A stretch of DNA of 64,000 nt from Apus apus (lineage: Eukaryota; Chordata; Aves; Apodiformes; Apodidae). The stretch lies in contig NC_067312.1 in NCBI RefSeq assembly GCF_020740795.1, positions 36,184,905 to 36,248,904 of the forward strand, in the 5' to 3' direction. Under the pieces are notes generated by a model. The model was not told the DNA's origin. It was given only the letters and a program-made list of their open reading frames with translations, and did no database searches. Below, piece by piece: positions 48,687 to 63,228 of the stretch. Each line of letters starts with the position of its first letter. Within the stretch, counting starts at the first letter, position 1. A program made the position numbers and the translations under genes.

Positions 48687-51150
48687 ACAAAAATAGCATC
48701 TGATTCTCAAGTATAACATGCTACTATTATTTTTGCATGATAATGCAGTAGTCTGATCTTGCCATCTTAAGTGACTGAAATGACTTCTACTTGTGTAAGT
48801 CAATTCCCCAGAGTCATGATTGCAAAATTAAAACTATGTAATAGAGATCTTGATAATGGAAATGAACACAAAACCAAGCAAAATTCCTTTGGCATTAATT
48901 TTGATGGGAAATTAGAAGAAATTGTTGATTTCTATTGGATAGCCTGACCCTGGAAACTTATCTTCCAAACTTAAAAAAGTATGAGGAGCTTACTTTACTG
49001 TGATCTCAGTGGGAGAAAGCATTAGAGTAACAGGATGATTTAATTGCTTCACTGGGCCTGACTCTGCAAGCCCTGTGTTCCTTCTGGGGTGAACAAGGAT
49101 GTCAGGATTGAGCCCCTGTTGCAAAAACAGTGTGTAGCATTTTGTAGCATCCCACAGGGAAGTTCAAGAGAATGAGCAAACTCCCCCGACTTACAGTTTC
49201 ACTAAGGCAAAACCAGATCCTGCTTTACTGTACATTTATTTGACAGTATTTTACATTACACCTTAAAACAGAGACATGAAATGGATTCTTTACTTTTAAA
49301 TTAATGATCCCCTTATTTAGAAACCCCATACTAGTCTTCTGGGTTTTTTTATGGCTTCATTTTTGCATTAAGACAACTATGTGACATAAAATAAAAGTAA
49401 AAAAAAAAAATAGTAAAGTGCAAGATCTTTAAAAACACAAACAAATTTGTTTGGATTAGTTTTGTGTTTAATGAGAAGTGAATTTACAATAAATCTACAT
49501 GAATGTACAGTTCATTTAGCAATCCTGAATTACATTATTTCTTACTCAATCCTGTCCTGAACCACTTATGGCTCATGTAGGAACAATGTGGCCAGGCGTG
49601 TGTCTGGTCTACCCATGTCCCAAGTGGTTACATGGCTTCTAGGCTGGGGCTGACCTGCATCTGCCTGGCTGGCTGGCAGCAAGGACTCAGTGCCACACCA
49701 AGGTGACTACATGGCTTCTGGAGAAGTCATGGCTTACATCCAGCCAGGCAGGAGCACAGGCAGGGGCACACAGAAACTACCTGCATCCATCCACGCAGAT
49801 AAGTCCTGAGATGCCATACACTGACAACACTAGTGACATGCAGTAGAGCTATAGGATAACTTGTCTGGACTACAGGGCTGTGATCCAGCTACAACTTCTG
49901 TGCTGGATGGGTGTGCTGAATTGCATAACTTCAACCTGGAAGTTACTCTCCCCAGTCCCAAAGAAAATGACAGATATCTAAATACTGATATACCTGTAAC
50001 TGATGTCAAGAGAAGGACCATTTTAACATCAAACAGCAGTGAAACTGACATCTGTTGGAGGACTGGAGTAGGACTCTTCTCCATATTGTTGAGTACAAAC
50101 CACCTCACTTACTAATCTCAAAATCACGTTCTGCAGATGTGTCCAGCTGAAAATTCCTGCACCAAACTTCTCAGGAACAGCAAGAAAACACGAATCACCT
50201 GCTCAAAGGAACTCACCATGCCAATCTCTGTTAGTTGTGTTATTGTTAGTTACAAGAGGTAAAATAGTTTCCAAGATTAGAAGTGAATGCAATCTTTCTC
50301 TTTGCACATAACTCCCAGGGCAATTATATTTGTTACGCAAATGCATTTATGAAATATGGGATCCCAAGTTAAAAATCTGTATATTGCCCAAGTTAGTGGC
50401 AGAAATCTTCTGGATTTCAGTGAGTCAGTTGTTGGATAAGGGATTATTTCTTTGTTATAATAAAATAGATCCATCTGATACAGACTCATGTTCGATTTAG
50501 AATACAAGTTATATGGACCACAAGATTCTATTTTAAGGAATTACTGCTGAAAGAAGAATAATTAAAAAACATTGCATATCCCCTTTTTTTTTTTTAATAT
50601 AGATATATTATTTTTTTTAAAAAATATGTAATGAAGTAAAAGAAAACCAGAGAAATAATCCCTTAAAAACACCCAAACATTAAGAGTATTTCTAAGCATC
50701 TATTTTTTACAGTACTTGGTTTAACCACATGTTTAATCTACTGCTTTGTGGACCTTCATATCCACACACAACAGTACCATGAGTGATAGTGACCATAAAC
50801 TACTTCAGAGTAGCGTACATGGAAATTACATGGTAGGTTCATTGCCATTACAAACATCAAATGACATCTAAACAAGCTTGTCACCCACTGTGCCTTATGC
50901 TTTATGAAGATTATGCAGACAGCCACATCAGTTGAGTACATAAGCACAGCCTGTCTGCACTACAAGAAAGCACTAGCTTTCAGTAAAGTAGTTAATTTAA
51001 AATACAAAGAATTTTGCTGAAAGCTTTTTCCATGTCTACATGTAGCTCTTGAGGAGCTCATCCTCATTTCACTATTTTATCATGCTTTTATAGCATTTAT
51101 CCTACAGATTCAACCATGGTGGCTTTTGCAGAAAGAATGTTTCATTTGAG

Positions 51151-51261
51151 GTTTTCTGGTTTGGTTTTTGTGTGTGTGGCGTTTTGTTTGTTGGGGGGTT
51201 TTTTGGTTGGTTTTTTTGTGTGTGTTTGGTTGGTTTTGTTGTTGTTTGTTGGGTTTTTTTA
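51151..51261 (+). repeat. T/G-rich low-complexity tract
   Basis: About 110 bases of T and G on the plus strand (TTTGG, TGTGTG and TTGTTG units with a GGGGGG run). It would be C/A-rich in the SLC24A2 transcript. Confidence 0.9.
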
Positions 51262-54200
51262 GCAGAAAACAGCAAATACTTCTAGGACTCCAATGGTATT
51301 TTGTACCCACTCCTGCTTTAATTTCAGTGAAGTCAGTGCAGAAAATCTTTAACACAGGTTACAGTCTGATCCATAATGCTACTGAGATGCTACTGGAATT
51401 CCCTTCCAAAAATCATTTCCAACACCAGTTCTGTTCAGGTTTAATGGTGCCACAGAGAGCTGGCTATTTAACCTGAAGTTGCATTCTTATCTTACTGTAT
51501 TACCAGCCTCATGTTGTCCTGAAAACACTAAGCCAGAACAGGATCTCAACTGTAACACCAATTTCTGTGTTAATGATTCATTTGTGTTTCAAAAGGTTTA
51601 TCCAGAGTGCAGCATCAATTGAATAAATTATTATAGGTATACAATCAGGTATAGGAGGCTGACCATCTTGCTTTAGAAATTCAGGTAGGTTGCAGGACCA
51701 GATCCCTACTGAAGTAATTTAGAACTTTGAAGAAAACAGAAATTTTACTTCTAGGTATAAAATGTTGAGAAATACTAATGAAACACATACTGAAACAGTT
51801 ACGAACAATGAGAAACACTTCATGCTGGGAAATTTACTGTCACTGTAAAATAAGAGTGTCCTAGAAAGTGGTATGCATTTTTGGTGGACAGTTTATGGAC
51901 ATCCAGTCACTGGGTGACAGCAGCTCTCAGCTGTTCTCTTTTCAAACTTCTCCTGCATGGGATAAGGGACCATGCTTCTCACTCCAGCCAGATCTCTGTC
52001 TTCTCTTATGTTGCCTTATAATCAAAGAGCACATCAGCATGCAAATATCATGAAAAAATTTATCCTAGCAGTTTTGCAGAAAGCTGCCTTGGGAAGTATA
52101 ACCAGTTTTCACAACCAGCCTCCAGAGAAAACAACACACAACTGGAATCTCTCCTGTTACCTCTGGAGCTGAGCTGCCATTGACCACACTGCTGTTTGGT
52201 GACTTGAGTAACGATCTACCCAGCAGACACAAGGCAGTGGAAGCCATGTGGTATCTCACTCCTGAGAGGAAACAATTATTTTTAATACCTTCCAAGATAA
52301 ATATGTAGATAGGGGCAAGCAGATACAGGAAAGAAACAAGTCAGATACATCCTAGGACAGTATACAAATACCATTACGGGATACCAGCCCTTAGCCCTAC
52401 ACATAGAAGTTTTCCTTCAAGCTGTTAATGACAGCAATATTCGTCTGAAACATTTGAACAATGCAGGGCTTTTCATCAGTTACTCTGTTCTCCCTGCCTG
52501 TCTTCAGCAGGGCAGTAGCCTCTGCTGCTGCCCTCACGCTGCAGAGAGCACTAGAGCATAGGAGTTTCTTGTGTGGGAGTTGCACACCACAGTGGCCATG
52601 AAATAATAAATGGGGAAAAAAAAAAGAAAAAAAAAAAAAAAGGAGTAATGTAAGTGCCCATATACAGGCACCTATCATGATCCTTCCTGCACAGGCTCTT
52701 CAGATTGCTCTTATTCTGCTCACTTGGGAAAGGTTTGCGTGGGTCATGCAAAAAACCTGTTTTGAGCACCATCATCAGAAATAAAAAGCATTTGGTAACT
52801 CCTCGGGGACAGATTATAATGTGGAGTCAGCTCTGTATTTTGGGACACCTGTTTCGTTTGAGCTCAGAATTTGGTTTACTGATTTGCTTTCCCAAGATTG
52901 CTGCTCCTGTCAGCAGAGGGCACAGCAGGTACATAAACACCAATCCTTCTGTCTTGCATGCCTGCAGAAACAAATGCTAAGAGGTAGCAGCACTATCGTG
53001 AAGATGGGTCAGGATTTTGGAGCAATGAAGGATCTCAAATACATAAATTTTTGCTCACAATGACAGAAGCTCACATTACAAAGCACTAAGCAGCAAGAGA
53101 TGTTGCAAATGTATGGTTAAGATCAAATACTGATTCTGAATGTAGCTAGGACTTAATACTTTAGGAGAAGACATGAGTAGCACACATTGTAACTCCTAGT
53201 TTTCTTGCTTTTGTTCATTAGTATCTCACTTTTTTCTTCACGAGATCATATAATATTAACATTTTAGCAATTTTTAATATGTATTTTTTACTGTTTTCTC
53301 TACCATTATATTGTCAAGTCCTTAGTCTCTAAACAGATTCTGTTATATACAAACACATATAATAGGAAAATAGTAAAGGACAAAGGTGATGAGTGAGATA
53401 CAAACAGCATGGAACACAGAGAAACAGACAAGACAAAATGTGCTGAACCTTCTCTTACACAGCTGTAAGCATGGCCTTGCCATTGTGAGTGCAATATGAA
53501 TACAAAACAATGCCGGAACAGGTCACAGAAATGTGCTGAAATTTCATGAACTCTAACCACACAAAATATTTGAATAAACAAACAACAATTATCTGAAATA
53601 ATTACTTAATGCACATTTGAGTCCTCCCTTTTTTTTTTCTTTTTCTTTTTTTAATAATCCAAACTATAGGAAAGATTAACACTTTGTTGCTTACTTCCCC
53701 CTTGTATTTGTGTTCTAGGTTTGGATTTTCTCCTTCCTTTACAATTTCAGGAAAATAATACTGCATTTTCACTCCTTCCTGGGCTTCTTTAGGCATTCAC
53801 ACTTCCAGCAATACTGAAAATTTTTCACGTAGGTCTCCTGAAGCTCCACTATATTAAAAATGTTAAGTTTCTCTTACCTAGTTTCAAGATTTATAACAGC
53901 AAATATGAACTGCCCCAGCTTTGTACACCAGCTGGAGATCTCTTCCAGCAATGGCTATCTGTAGCTGTGAAGGTTCTTACACACTAAGTAATAGTGAAAG
54001 TTAGACTGTAAAATATATATCCACTTCAGCAATTAGGCTGTCACTTAACAATTACTTGTATTTTCTGTATGAAATACTATGCATAAGCAAATTAGCCTTT
54101 TTTCTTCTGGCATGAAAAGGCAAACTCATTATGATAACAGCATCTGAAAGCCATTGGTACTGTTGGTATTGCTGCATTAATAAGAATGGTGTGTTCACAC

Positions 54201-54807
54201 AGTAGTTGTATGATCTCTCTGCATGCTGTGTTGCTATTAGATAAGAAAGAGTATCCCCATTTTGGTCTTTGCATGTGAATGCAATGAAAATCTGCACCAG
54301 TTACAAAATGGCCAGGCAGCGTTGCCCCTTCAGTGCCAGGTATCTGAAGAGTTTTGCAAGATGAAATTAACCACTATTTACATTCTGCTGATTGTCTTTA
54401 CTTGCCTGTGATACAGAGGGTCAAAACACTGAGGAACTCGCTGGCTTTGCTGAAATCACATCATATTCATCCATTTACATGAAGAGATGTCCAAGCTCTT
54501 TGCTGTGACTCATGCACTCTGTGGATGCTTTCCACTCAGGAGTTTCACCAGAAAAAATCCCGTACCAGGATGAATGGGGGCTGGTGCCCCCACAAAGTTA
54601 GCATTAGCATTCCCCTTAGAAGATGAGAGCTTTAACAACTGAGCATGCTGTGTGTCTGTGTATACTACTACAGAGAATAAGAAGCCTGCAGACTATGTGC
54701 CATGGGCACAGGAGAAGCAGTAGCTGTCACTGCTTCCGTGTGTGCACAGCAGGTCCAGCACTGAGCGGTGAGGATGTTCTACAGCAGACAAAGTCCAGTG
54801 CAGCTGG

Positions 54808-54945
54808 ACTCTTCTCTTCCTCTCTTCCTCTCTTCCTGTTTTCCTCTGTTTTCCTCTGTCTTCCTCTCTTCCTCTCTCTCTTTTTCTCTTCCTCTCTCTC
54901 TTTCTCTCTTTCTCTATTTCTTTATTTATTTCTTTCTCTTTTTTA
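54808..54945 (+). repeat. Polypyrimidine tract just after the SLC24A2 stop
   Basis: About 140 bases almost entirely C and T, in CTTCCTCTTCC, CTCTCTTT and TTTATTTC blocks. On the SLC24A2 strand it is a GA-rich tract about 160 bases after the stop codon, inside the presumed 3' UTR. Confidence 0.92.
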
Positions 54946-55105
54946 AAATTGAGAGAGAGGAAATTTACAAATCCATGGGTTATTCTCATAGACAACTTTT
55001 GGTGTGGTTTTTCATGGTTTCATTTTTACTTTTTTTTAATTATTTTTTAAAATAAATATCTATGTTTGCTTGTTTGTTTTTTTTCTTGAGAAACAGCACT
55101 TTCCA

Positions 55106-55355
55106 TTAGATGGAGACAGGACACTGGATTATTTTGTCCTCCAGGAGGACGCTGACAACCAGGAACACAAAATAAAGCCCAAACATGAGAAAACCCAGGA
55201 ATTTATTCATCTTCCACTTGCAGAAAGCGATGGAGAGGATGACAAAAAGCAGCATGATGAAGAGGAGGACAATTGCACAGAACAGACCATTGCTGCTGAC
55301 CTGCACTGGGGCCATGTTATTAATCACAGCATACAGGAGCCATGGAAGAGGAAGG
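55106..55355 (-). CDS. SLC24A2: SLC24A2 last coding exon
   Basis: Completes the split Gly codon and reads [40 protein letters not shown] and the last helix to CPVSI, TAA at 55108-55106. Two hydrophobic helices with a KWKMNK loop between. Confidence 0.96.
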
Positions 55356-58300
55356 CTGTTAAGAAACAGAAAAATAGATCAGAAACATTGCAGAGGTGCA
55401 GAAAGGGGCACCAGAAAGTTTCTGGAGGCACTTCAAAATACAACTAGAGGCTTCCTGCATAAAGCATTTAATATGAACATAAATCTAACTTGTCTGCTTG
55501 CTTGTGGTTCTTGGGGAGAAGAAATGGGATTTAAGCTTCTCCCTATTCCACTAGTTATGTTGGTGAATTATATTTCCCTTGCCTGACAAATCACCTGGCA
55601 TGCCTGTGAGCTGGGAGGCACCTCTCATTTGTTTCTGAATTTCAAACCATCTGTGGAAGAATCTCCTTCAAATCTCTTTCCAAAAGCCTGCATTACAGCA
55701 GAATGGGTCACCTGAAGACATGTCCTTGACATGAAGAATCAACACCCTGCAAGGCACTCCCCCAAAAGCTTAGCCCTTAAAAGCTTTGATCCATATTTAC
55801 AGTATAAACCTATGTTAAAATGTGCACTTCAACTGAACTCCAGCTTAATTTCTATTTCTGTATTTGCTGCCATTGCATTTCTCATCTCTGATGCCACAGA
55901 ATGAGGCAAAATCCCTCTGGAAGATGTGAAGCCAAAATTAATACTTAAGCCATTGAGTGGAGCTTAGCAGGCTTAAAAAGCATGAAGAGAGCTGTCAGAA
56001 GCTCACAACATTCAAACTTTGAATAAGCAGCTCAAGAAAGAATAATTTATTACAGCCTCAGTACTAACTAAACCAGCCTACAGCTCAATTGTACCACTGC
56101 TGTTGTAAATACATAAGATCTAGCAGATTGGTACAAGAAAACAACACCCCCATTGCCAGGAAGACTAGCAATTTTTAAGAAAAGTAAGAAAGCATTGAAA
56201 AAGCAAAAAGTTTTGTAATGCATCCCTATGCACTCTAAGTTGAAGTGCATGGTAATGGCATTTCTTGCAGGCCTGCTGCTTATAGATTCTAAGGTAAAAA
56301 CTTTATGCTTCTGGATTAATAGAAAAAAGTGGCCCAGTTTTGCTGCTGTGCAAAAAGGTCCTGCCATTAGCTAATGGATGGATTAAAAAAGCCATTTACT
56401 TTCTACTCTAACTTTAGGCTCCCTTTTTGTACCTGTGAATAAAACCATGATCAGTTCTATGACTAGGTTGCATAAGACTACAACTATGATTGGACCTGCT
56501 CTTCTGCATGTGTGATTGCAAGAAGCTGTCAAAGACAGGTAAACTGAGAGTATGGACATGGTTCTCAGTGCCTCTGTCCTGTGTGGAAGACAGGAACGTG
56601 AGCATAAAGAGAGTTTGTATATTTACTGCACATTTTTTAAATGCTGAGGTGTAAGTTACAACATTTCTGAACCTGGTCTAGCTTGGCCTCAGAAGGTTGC
56701 AAAGGAATTTGAATTGCAACTACATGCCACACATCATTATCCCAGAGCTGTCATGAAGCAGTAAAGTGTAAATAGCACATTTCTGCACAATCTTACCTTG
56801 CTTCACATTGTCAGAGCTATACAATGGGTCCTTTGTGTTACTAGCAAATTGGTTTGTAATTTGGGACTTGCTGGGTATATAAAGAAGTCACATGTCAACA
56901 AAAGCAATCTGACAAAATAATAAAAAGCTTCAGAAATTCCTTCTTGGAACACTACTCTTACATACTTTTTGAAGTGCAATTCACTTGCAACAAATTAGGC
57001 AACAAATTTCTGACAATTCTGTCATATGAACATCTAAAGATTCCTGAGCACTTAAAATAGTAACATCTACTGCTTATTTGCATCCTTCTCCTTTTTCAGT
57101 ATCAATGGCAGGAAATTGTTGTGGGCAACACCTTGGAAAAACTACAGCAACATGGGAAGAACAGGTCTCGTTAAAACAGACGCAATTTTCTTGCTGTAGG
57201 ACTTACCCCACTGTGATGTCAAATATGTTGCTTCCAACAGAACTGGATACAGCCATGTCCCCCAGACCTTTGCGTGCTACAATAACACTGGTAATAAGGT
57301 CAGGAATGGATGTGCCAGCAGCTAGAATAGTCAATCCCATGATTTCTTCACTAATACCAATGGTCTCTCCAACCTAAAAAAGGTTAAAGCAAAAACAGAA
57401 AAAAAATCCACCAGCATCCTGAGGTGAAGAAATACTTTCTGCTGCAAACCTGTGTAGCCAGGAATATCATCTTGGAACTTGCCAACTAGCTTGGAGAATA
57501 CAGGCAAGACTGAACAACTACTTGTTTTCACAGATTTCCGTGGTTCAGGAGAAAGGTAAGACTGTCAAATAGAACCAGCAGGTGTTGATAAGTGGTTGCT
57601 GTCGGCTCTGATGTTATAAGAATGATCAAGTCCTGCGATCAGGACAACGACAGCTTTCTGAACTACTTTCCATTTACTGAGTAGTGATTTACTTAAGCCA
57701 CGGTTGCAGGTCCTAACATAAAGTGCTACTTAGCATGAGGTAGATGATGGACTCTAATGATCTTTCACAGTGCAAAGCACAATGTAGGGCTAGTATTTTG
57801 TACCAGCACCACCTCCTTACCTGATGTGCCCACCAGACCATTAAGTAAGAAAAAAATGCGATCCAGCTGATTGAGCCAAAAAATGTGATAGGAAAAAATT
57901 TTCTTGATCCCTGAAATACAAACAGAGAGAAACAGTGAACACCTACGCCGAAGGCTGATGTGCTGTACTCTTACTCGTTTCTCAAAGAGCAGCCTCTCAT
58001 TTCTTCCCATCAGCTGTTCTGACAAACTCTTCTGATCATCATCAGATGATGATAAAAAATAAATTCAAAAAATGTCATGAAACTGACTCCCCACACTGCT
58101 ATATGCTTACCTGTTCTTCCAACTACTTCAGCTGTAAAGTAACTCCTCCTGGCAACTCAGATGATGATTGGCAAGTATTGGGTTGTCATTTGTATCATAT
58201 TTTGTTATGCCACAGTGTGCATGTGTGTTTAGCTGAATGGTGGTTTGGCTTCTAAATTTATTAATAGCTTCTGCTTATTCAGAAAGAATGTTTTCAAATT

Positions 58301-61300
58301 GCTCAAACAGATACACATCAATAACTATGTGCAACACCTTTCACAAATACTACAACAAAGGCTGCCATATGACAGAGCTAAACAAATACACATCTAAAAC
58401 TTATGAAGGTGTTTACTTTTCTTGGGAAAACAACCCATTTTCTCAATTAGAACAGAAGATAGATTAAGCACATATTTGCTATGCTTTGTTTTGTAGAAAA
58501 GTTTGTTACAAAAAATGTAGAACACACTCTGAGGCCCTTCAATGAATTAAAAAATCTGTATAACTTCATTATAGTTTTCAGTGTCTCCCTTACTAATGTC
58601 CAGCTTTGAACAGATAGAATTTTTCTGGCCAATGAATGGGTTATATTCAGATTAACGATTTATTTTGGTTTCTATTCTTTCCAGTCTCTTGCATCATGCA
58701 TATTTCCTATTGGCTAGCTGGATCTCTGTAACAAAAAGAGATCAAGTTAACCACTAAAGGAAGGAAACATGACTGCAGTACTGTACCAGGCAATTGTTGT
58801 CTAAATTAAATTAGTGTTTAAAATGGAATTTGGATTGTGAGTGAATGCTAACAGTCTTGAATGAAACCACATTCTTTATGGGCATTGACCTTCTGAACAC
58901 AGACCCTCACCCTAGATGACTTCCAATGTACCACCAGCAGAATCCTACACGTTTTCATGGATAACCAGTAGGACTCTTTGTGGAAATACCATGTTGAGTA
59001 ACTTGCTCCCGCTGGTCCATCCTGCACTACCTCCTCCAGTTAAGTCCTCGCTAAAGCTGCTTCCACTTTTTGCATTGCATGGGTCTCCAGACTTTTTGGG
59101 CCACGCACCTATTCTGCTCCCCTCTCCACTGCAAGATCCGCCACTGTTGCACCAGAAAGTGCCTAAGCCTGTGGGTCCTTCCTAGGTGGCATGGGAGCAG
59201 ACAGGACAGCAGAGCTTTCCCTGAATATGACTTCGAGAGATAAAATAATTATTGTATTTTGCCAATTCAGCTTGTTCAGGTCATGATAAAGCCCTCTTTT
59301 TTAGAGAGTTTACAGAATGGCACAGATAGCTTTTCCCGTGTAACAGACACAAGAGGCATTTATATGGGACAGCCTTATGTTTAGTAACTAATCAGCATGG
59401 GTGGCTGTGGACTAAGACGTGCTTAGTGAACTAGGCTGGCATAAGAACGAGTCATGTGGGAATGACACTGTCCTTTGTCTGCTGAATTGGGAAAAAGCAG
59501 GGCTGATCGGCAGCTCATTGAAATGGTGTTGACTTTCTGCTGATGTCAATGGAATGAGATCAGGTAATTACTGATGGGAAAAAGGAAAAGTCAGCAATGG
59601 CAATTGTACACACTCATCTACAGGATGCGACACTTAAAAGGTCCATATCTGCTCTAGCAGCAGGTGCAGCTGTAGGCTGTGCTACAGAACACCTACTCAC
59701 ACTCCGGGGGTGCTCTGCATAGTGCTAAATGCCCTCCTGAAAACTGAACTCGTAAACATTGACTAACACAACCTATAAAACTCTACAATCTAAGATACAT
59801 AGAAACACGCACTGAAGATGGTACAGATTTAACAACCCTTCCAACCCCCTCATATATCATATAAAAAATACTCCGACTTATGTTGGAGTAAGCAAATCAT
59901 TCCAGTAGGTGTTTTAAATCAATGATCTTTAAATATAGGCATAAACAGCCACATTGGCACCTGCAAATTTACTTTTCATGTAAACTCTATTACTGTCACA
60001 AGCACTGTTTCTAGAACTGCCCAAGCTATTTTGCTCGATCTGCTTCTTAACTCTTTACAGAGCAGAGTTACTTTTTCAAAAGAGTTTACATTTTTATCAG
60101 ACCAGAAAATCTGATTATGAGCTTCTGATATTTAAACCCACTCAGACAGACTTTTAATTTCAGACTAAAAACTTAAAATGCATTTGGAGACAGAAGACCT
60201 CAGTCTGAAAAAGAAACACAATTTGAAAGGAACTTGAATTTGAAAGTTTGCTGGTAAAATAGTAATCTGACACCACTGGGAGCAGAACTGGGTCTGGAAT
60301 GGATAAATGAATGCAAAGAGCAATTCCTTTTCTTTAAACTAAATAGCTAGCACTTCTTTTTCACCATTCTTAGTAGCCAACTCTTTTGATTTTCAAAATT
60401 TTTTTATGTCCTTGTAAAAACTGGGATTTTCTGGCAAAATGCAATGCCAAATACAGTGAATATGATGATGAAGTGATAAGCTTGTTGCAGTTGGTCACAA
60501 AATCTATATAGACCAGCTCAGAGCAGTGCAATTTGGATCATCACTATACAACACTCAAGATACAAGCATACATTGACTTATGCAAAACCAATAAAGCAAG
60601 AGCTGTACTGGCCAGTAATAGCTCTCTGTCAATGCAATCATACATACCAAACAGTTCTTGCAGAATAATGAGACATTGCCTATCTGAGTCAGACACCCAC
60701 AGAATTTGGATGGCTAAGAATTACAAGTCAGTAACTTTGCAGCGTGTGTGTTCCTAGACTCTGTCAGACAATCATCTCCCAGTAAAATTAACTGATAAGC
60801 AGAAGCTCAGGATTAAGAGTATTTAAATAGGCTTAATGGCTTAATCACCTATTATAAAAGGGGAACATCTAGACTCAAACAGGGCAGAATTTAAATCCTG
60901 TACATATTACAGACAATGAGACCAAAAATGGACCCCATTTCTATATCATTTGCACATAGATTAAATTTTTAAAAAGCAGTAATGAGAGTGCTGATTCTTT
61001 TTTTGGATTCTCGTTTTTCTTTCCAGAGTACAATAATAACCATGCTTATTTTGTAACCAATCACAGCAGTCTTTTGAGATTCATCTCATTGCAAGTCACT
61101 AGCTCTTGGAAATATAGAGAGCTGCCAATTCCAAGCATTTTCCCAAAAGAATTACTCAGAGACAGCAGACAGCACTACTTCTCCCCAGCTTTTCTGGTAG
61201 CTGTTGTGATGGTGCCTTGTAAAGACCGAGAGCCCAGTTTAGTACCAGTTGGTTCTGTTGTGGTCATGGTAACAGACAAATGACAAGAGCCATGGCTCAT

Positions 61301-63195
61301 TCAGCTTGTATGTTTTTTTCTTTTAGCAAAAGAGAAAGGATTTTATAGTTTCACTGTAGATTGGTTGGATTGGTACTGTTCCTGTCTACTAGCAATCTTA
61401 AGGACGTTTTTCTTGGTACATTTCTATATTGCTTTCATGCCCGTGTATGAAAAACAGGACTTTCAGAAGCAAGGAGGATCCAAGTATGAAGATTTTTCTT
61501 CCAAAAGCCTGATCCCAAAAGACAGTGAGTGATTTAATGATTTGCAAAGTAACTGTGTTAATTTTAGCCAGTATTATTACCAGCATCTTTTCTTTACTTT
61601 TGACTTGAAATAACCATGTGTTTGTCTCACACATAAAAATATCTACATTGCAAGCTTCGATTTTCCTTTCGTACTTGATGGTGCTTAAATCTAATTACTC
61701 AGAACCTGTTCCTGTAACTGGATCTGTGCAGGAACATCTTGTCCTTTTCCCCTTGGTAACAGTGCACCTCTGTATGGCAACAAGAGTTGATGTAAGCTGT
61801 ACCTCTTTGTTGGCAAAGGGAAGGTGCAGAGATACAATGCACTGCCCCATATGGGTCCAGTGACAGCAGGAATGGAGACCTGATAGTAATTTTTCTGGCC
61901 TGTAAGACAAATGGATGAACAGTGCAGTACGGCTATAATGAAGAGATGATGTTCAGTCTCTGCCACTGGCCCAGTGGCCTACCTGGGTCACATAATTTTC
62001 CTTTCAACCTTTCAATATTCCTTACTATTAGGGGTGGGCAGTCACATTTGTGGCCCACACAGGGCCAAAGAGGAAATGAGCTATTAGTATAGGGAAAGTA
62101 CCCATTATTGTTCAAAACACCTGAACAGAAAGTCAGGTGCAAAGTACCCCACTGGCACGGATACCTCTGGTGTACTGCCAGTAACATTATCAATGTTATA
62201 GTAAGGACTTTCATATATCCTTGTTTAATGTGAGCAGGTATTACTAAGGCACTAAACACACATTAGAACATGTCAGCTATTGAATCAGCTGAACTAATGC
62301 GTAATCTACTCTAAGTAAATAAAATTCTGCATGTCTGTACACCGCAGCATAATAAGCCAGTGAGGATTTTTCTAACTTTATAATCAGAGACCTTGTACAT
62401 GAAATAATTTTCCTAGTGCTTCTAGGTCTCATGGAGCTAAATATATCTTGGTATAGAACAAGTGAATGCCATTAAACTATCTCCATTATGTGGAGATAAA
62501 CATATACTTTAGAAAAGAGACTCTAGGAGGATAGAAGAAGTAATTTTTGAAAAGTGAACATCTGCAGAGGCTGTCAAAGGTTTCATGTGGTTCCTTAAAT
62601 CTGTATATAGTACTCAAGTGTTCATTTTACATATTTACACATTAATCTGACTAATCTGATACAGAATTTGGGTTTCCGACTTGCAAATCAAGCCTGCAGT
62701 GGTAGGCCTAACTTTTTACATATCTGTTAATAATCGATGTCAGTCATCTATTTAAGTATTATTTTAGGTTTAACTTCTGCATCACAGATTTCATGGCACG
62801 TTGTTTTCTGACACACATGGGAGAATTTCTGGACCTCATTCTAGTATAGAAATTAAAAATTATGAGTAGGAGGCAGATATATAGTGAAACAAGCATATAA
62901 GAGTAATAACATGTATCATTCTTTCTGAACCGCAGAGAAAATTTAGTCTAAAATCTTTCCAGTCATACCCTTTCGGGTACTGCAGATGTACAGACTTCCT
63001 TGACTCTTACAATTCAATGGAGATCTAGGAATGCAGATGTGTAGAAGTTTTAAGAATGCATAAGTTTTAAGAGCTTTTAGTTTGTGTTATGATGTATTAG
63101 TGAATATGGACGGCAATCTTCATATAGCTATTACCAACCAGTTGCCCATAAGTACCCATTTGAAGATTTGAAGACTGATGGTAACCTCTTCAGAG

Positions 63196-63228
<33 letters not shown>

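Larger units (their letters stand above)
48687..55105 (-). other. SLC24A2: Region downstream of the SLC24A2 stop, probably in part its 3' UTR
   Basis: About 6.4 kb without recognised coding exons or interspersed repeats. The human SLC24A2 3' UTR is known to be several kb long, so a long UTR here is plausible. It contains the T/G-rich tract at 51151-51261, an A-rich tract at 52616-52641 and the pyrimidine tract at 54808-54945. Confidence 0.4.

Noticed and set aside
54623-55055. Plus and minus frames over the pyrimidine tract
   Set aside because: Ser/Leu/Phe or Arg/Glu/Lys repeats produced by the CT/GA tract.
55070-55447. A 125-codon plus-strand frame
   Set aside because: It is the antisense of the last SLC24A2 coding exon.
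57078-57377. A 99-codon plus-strand frame
   Set aside because: It is the antisense of the SLC24A2 alpha-2 exon.
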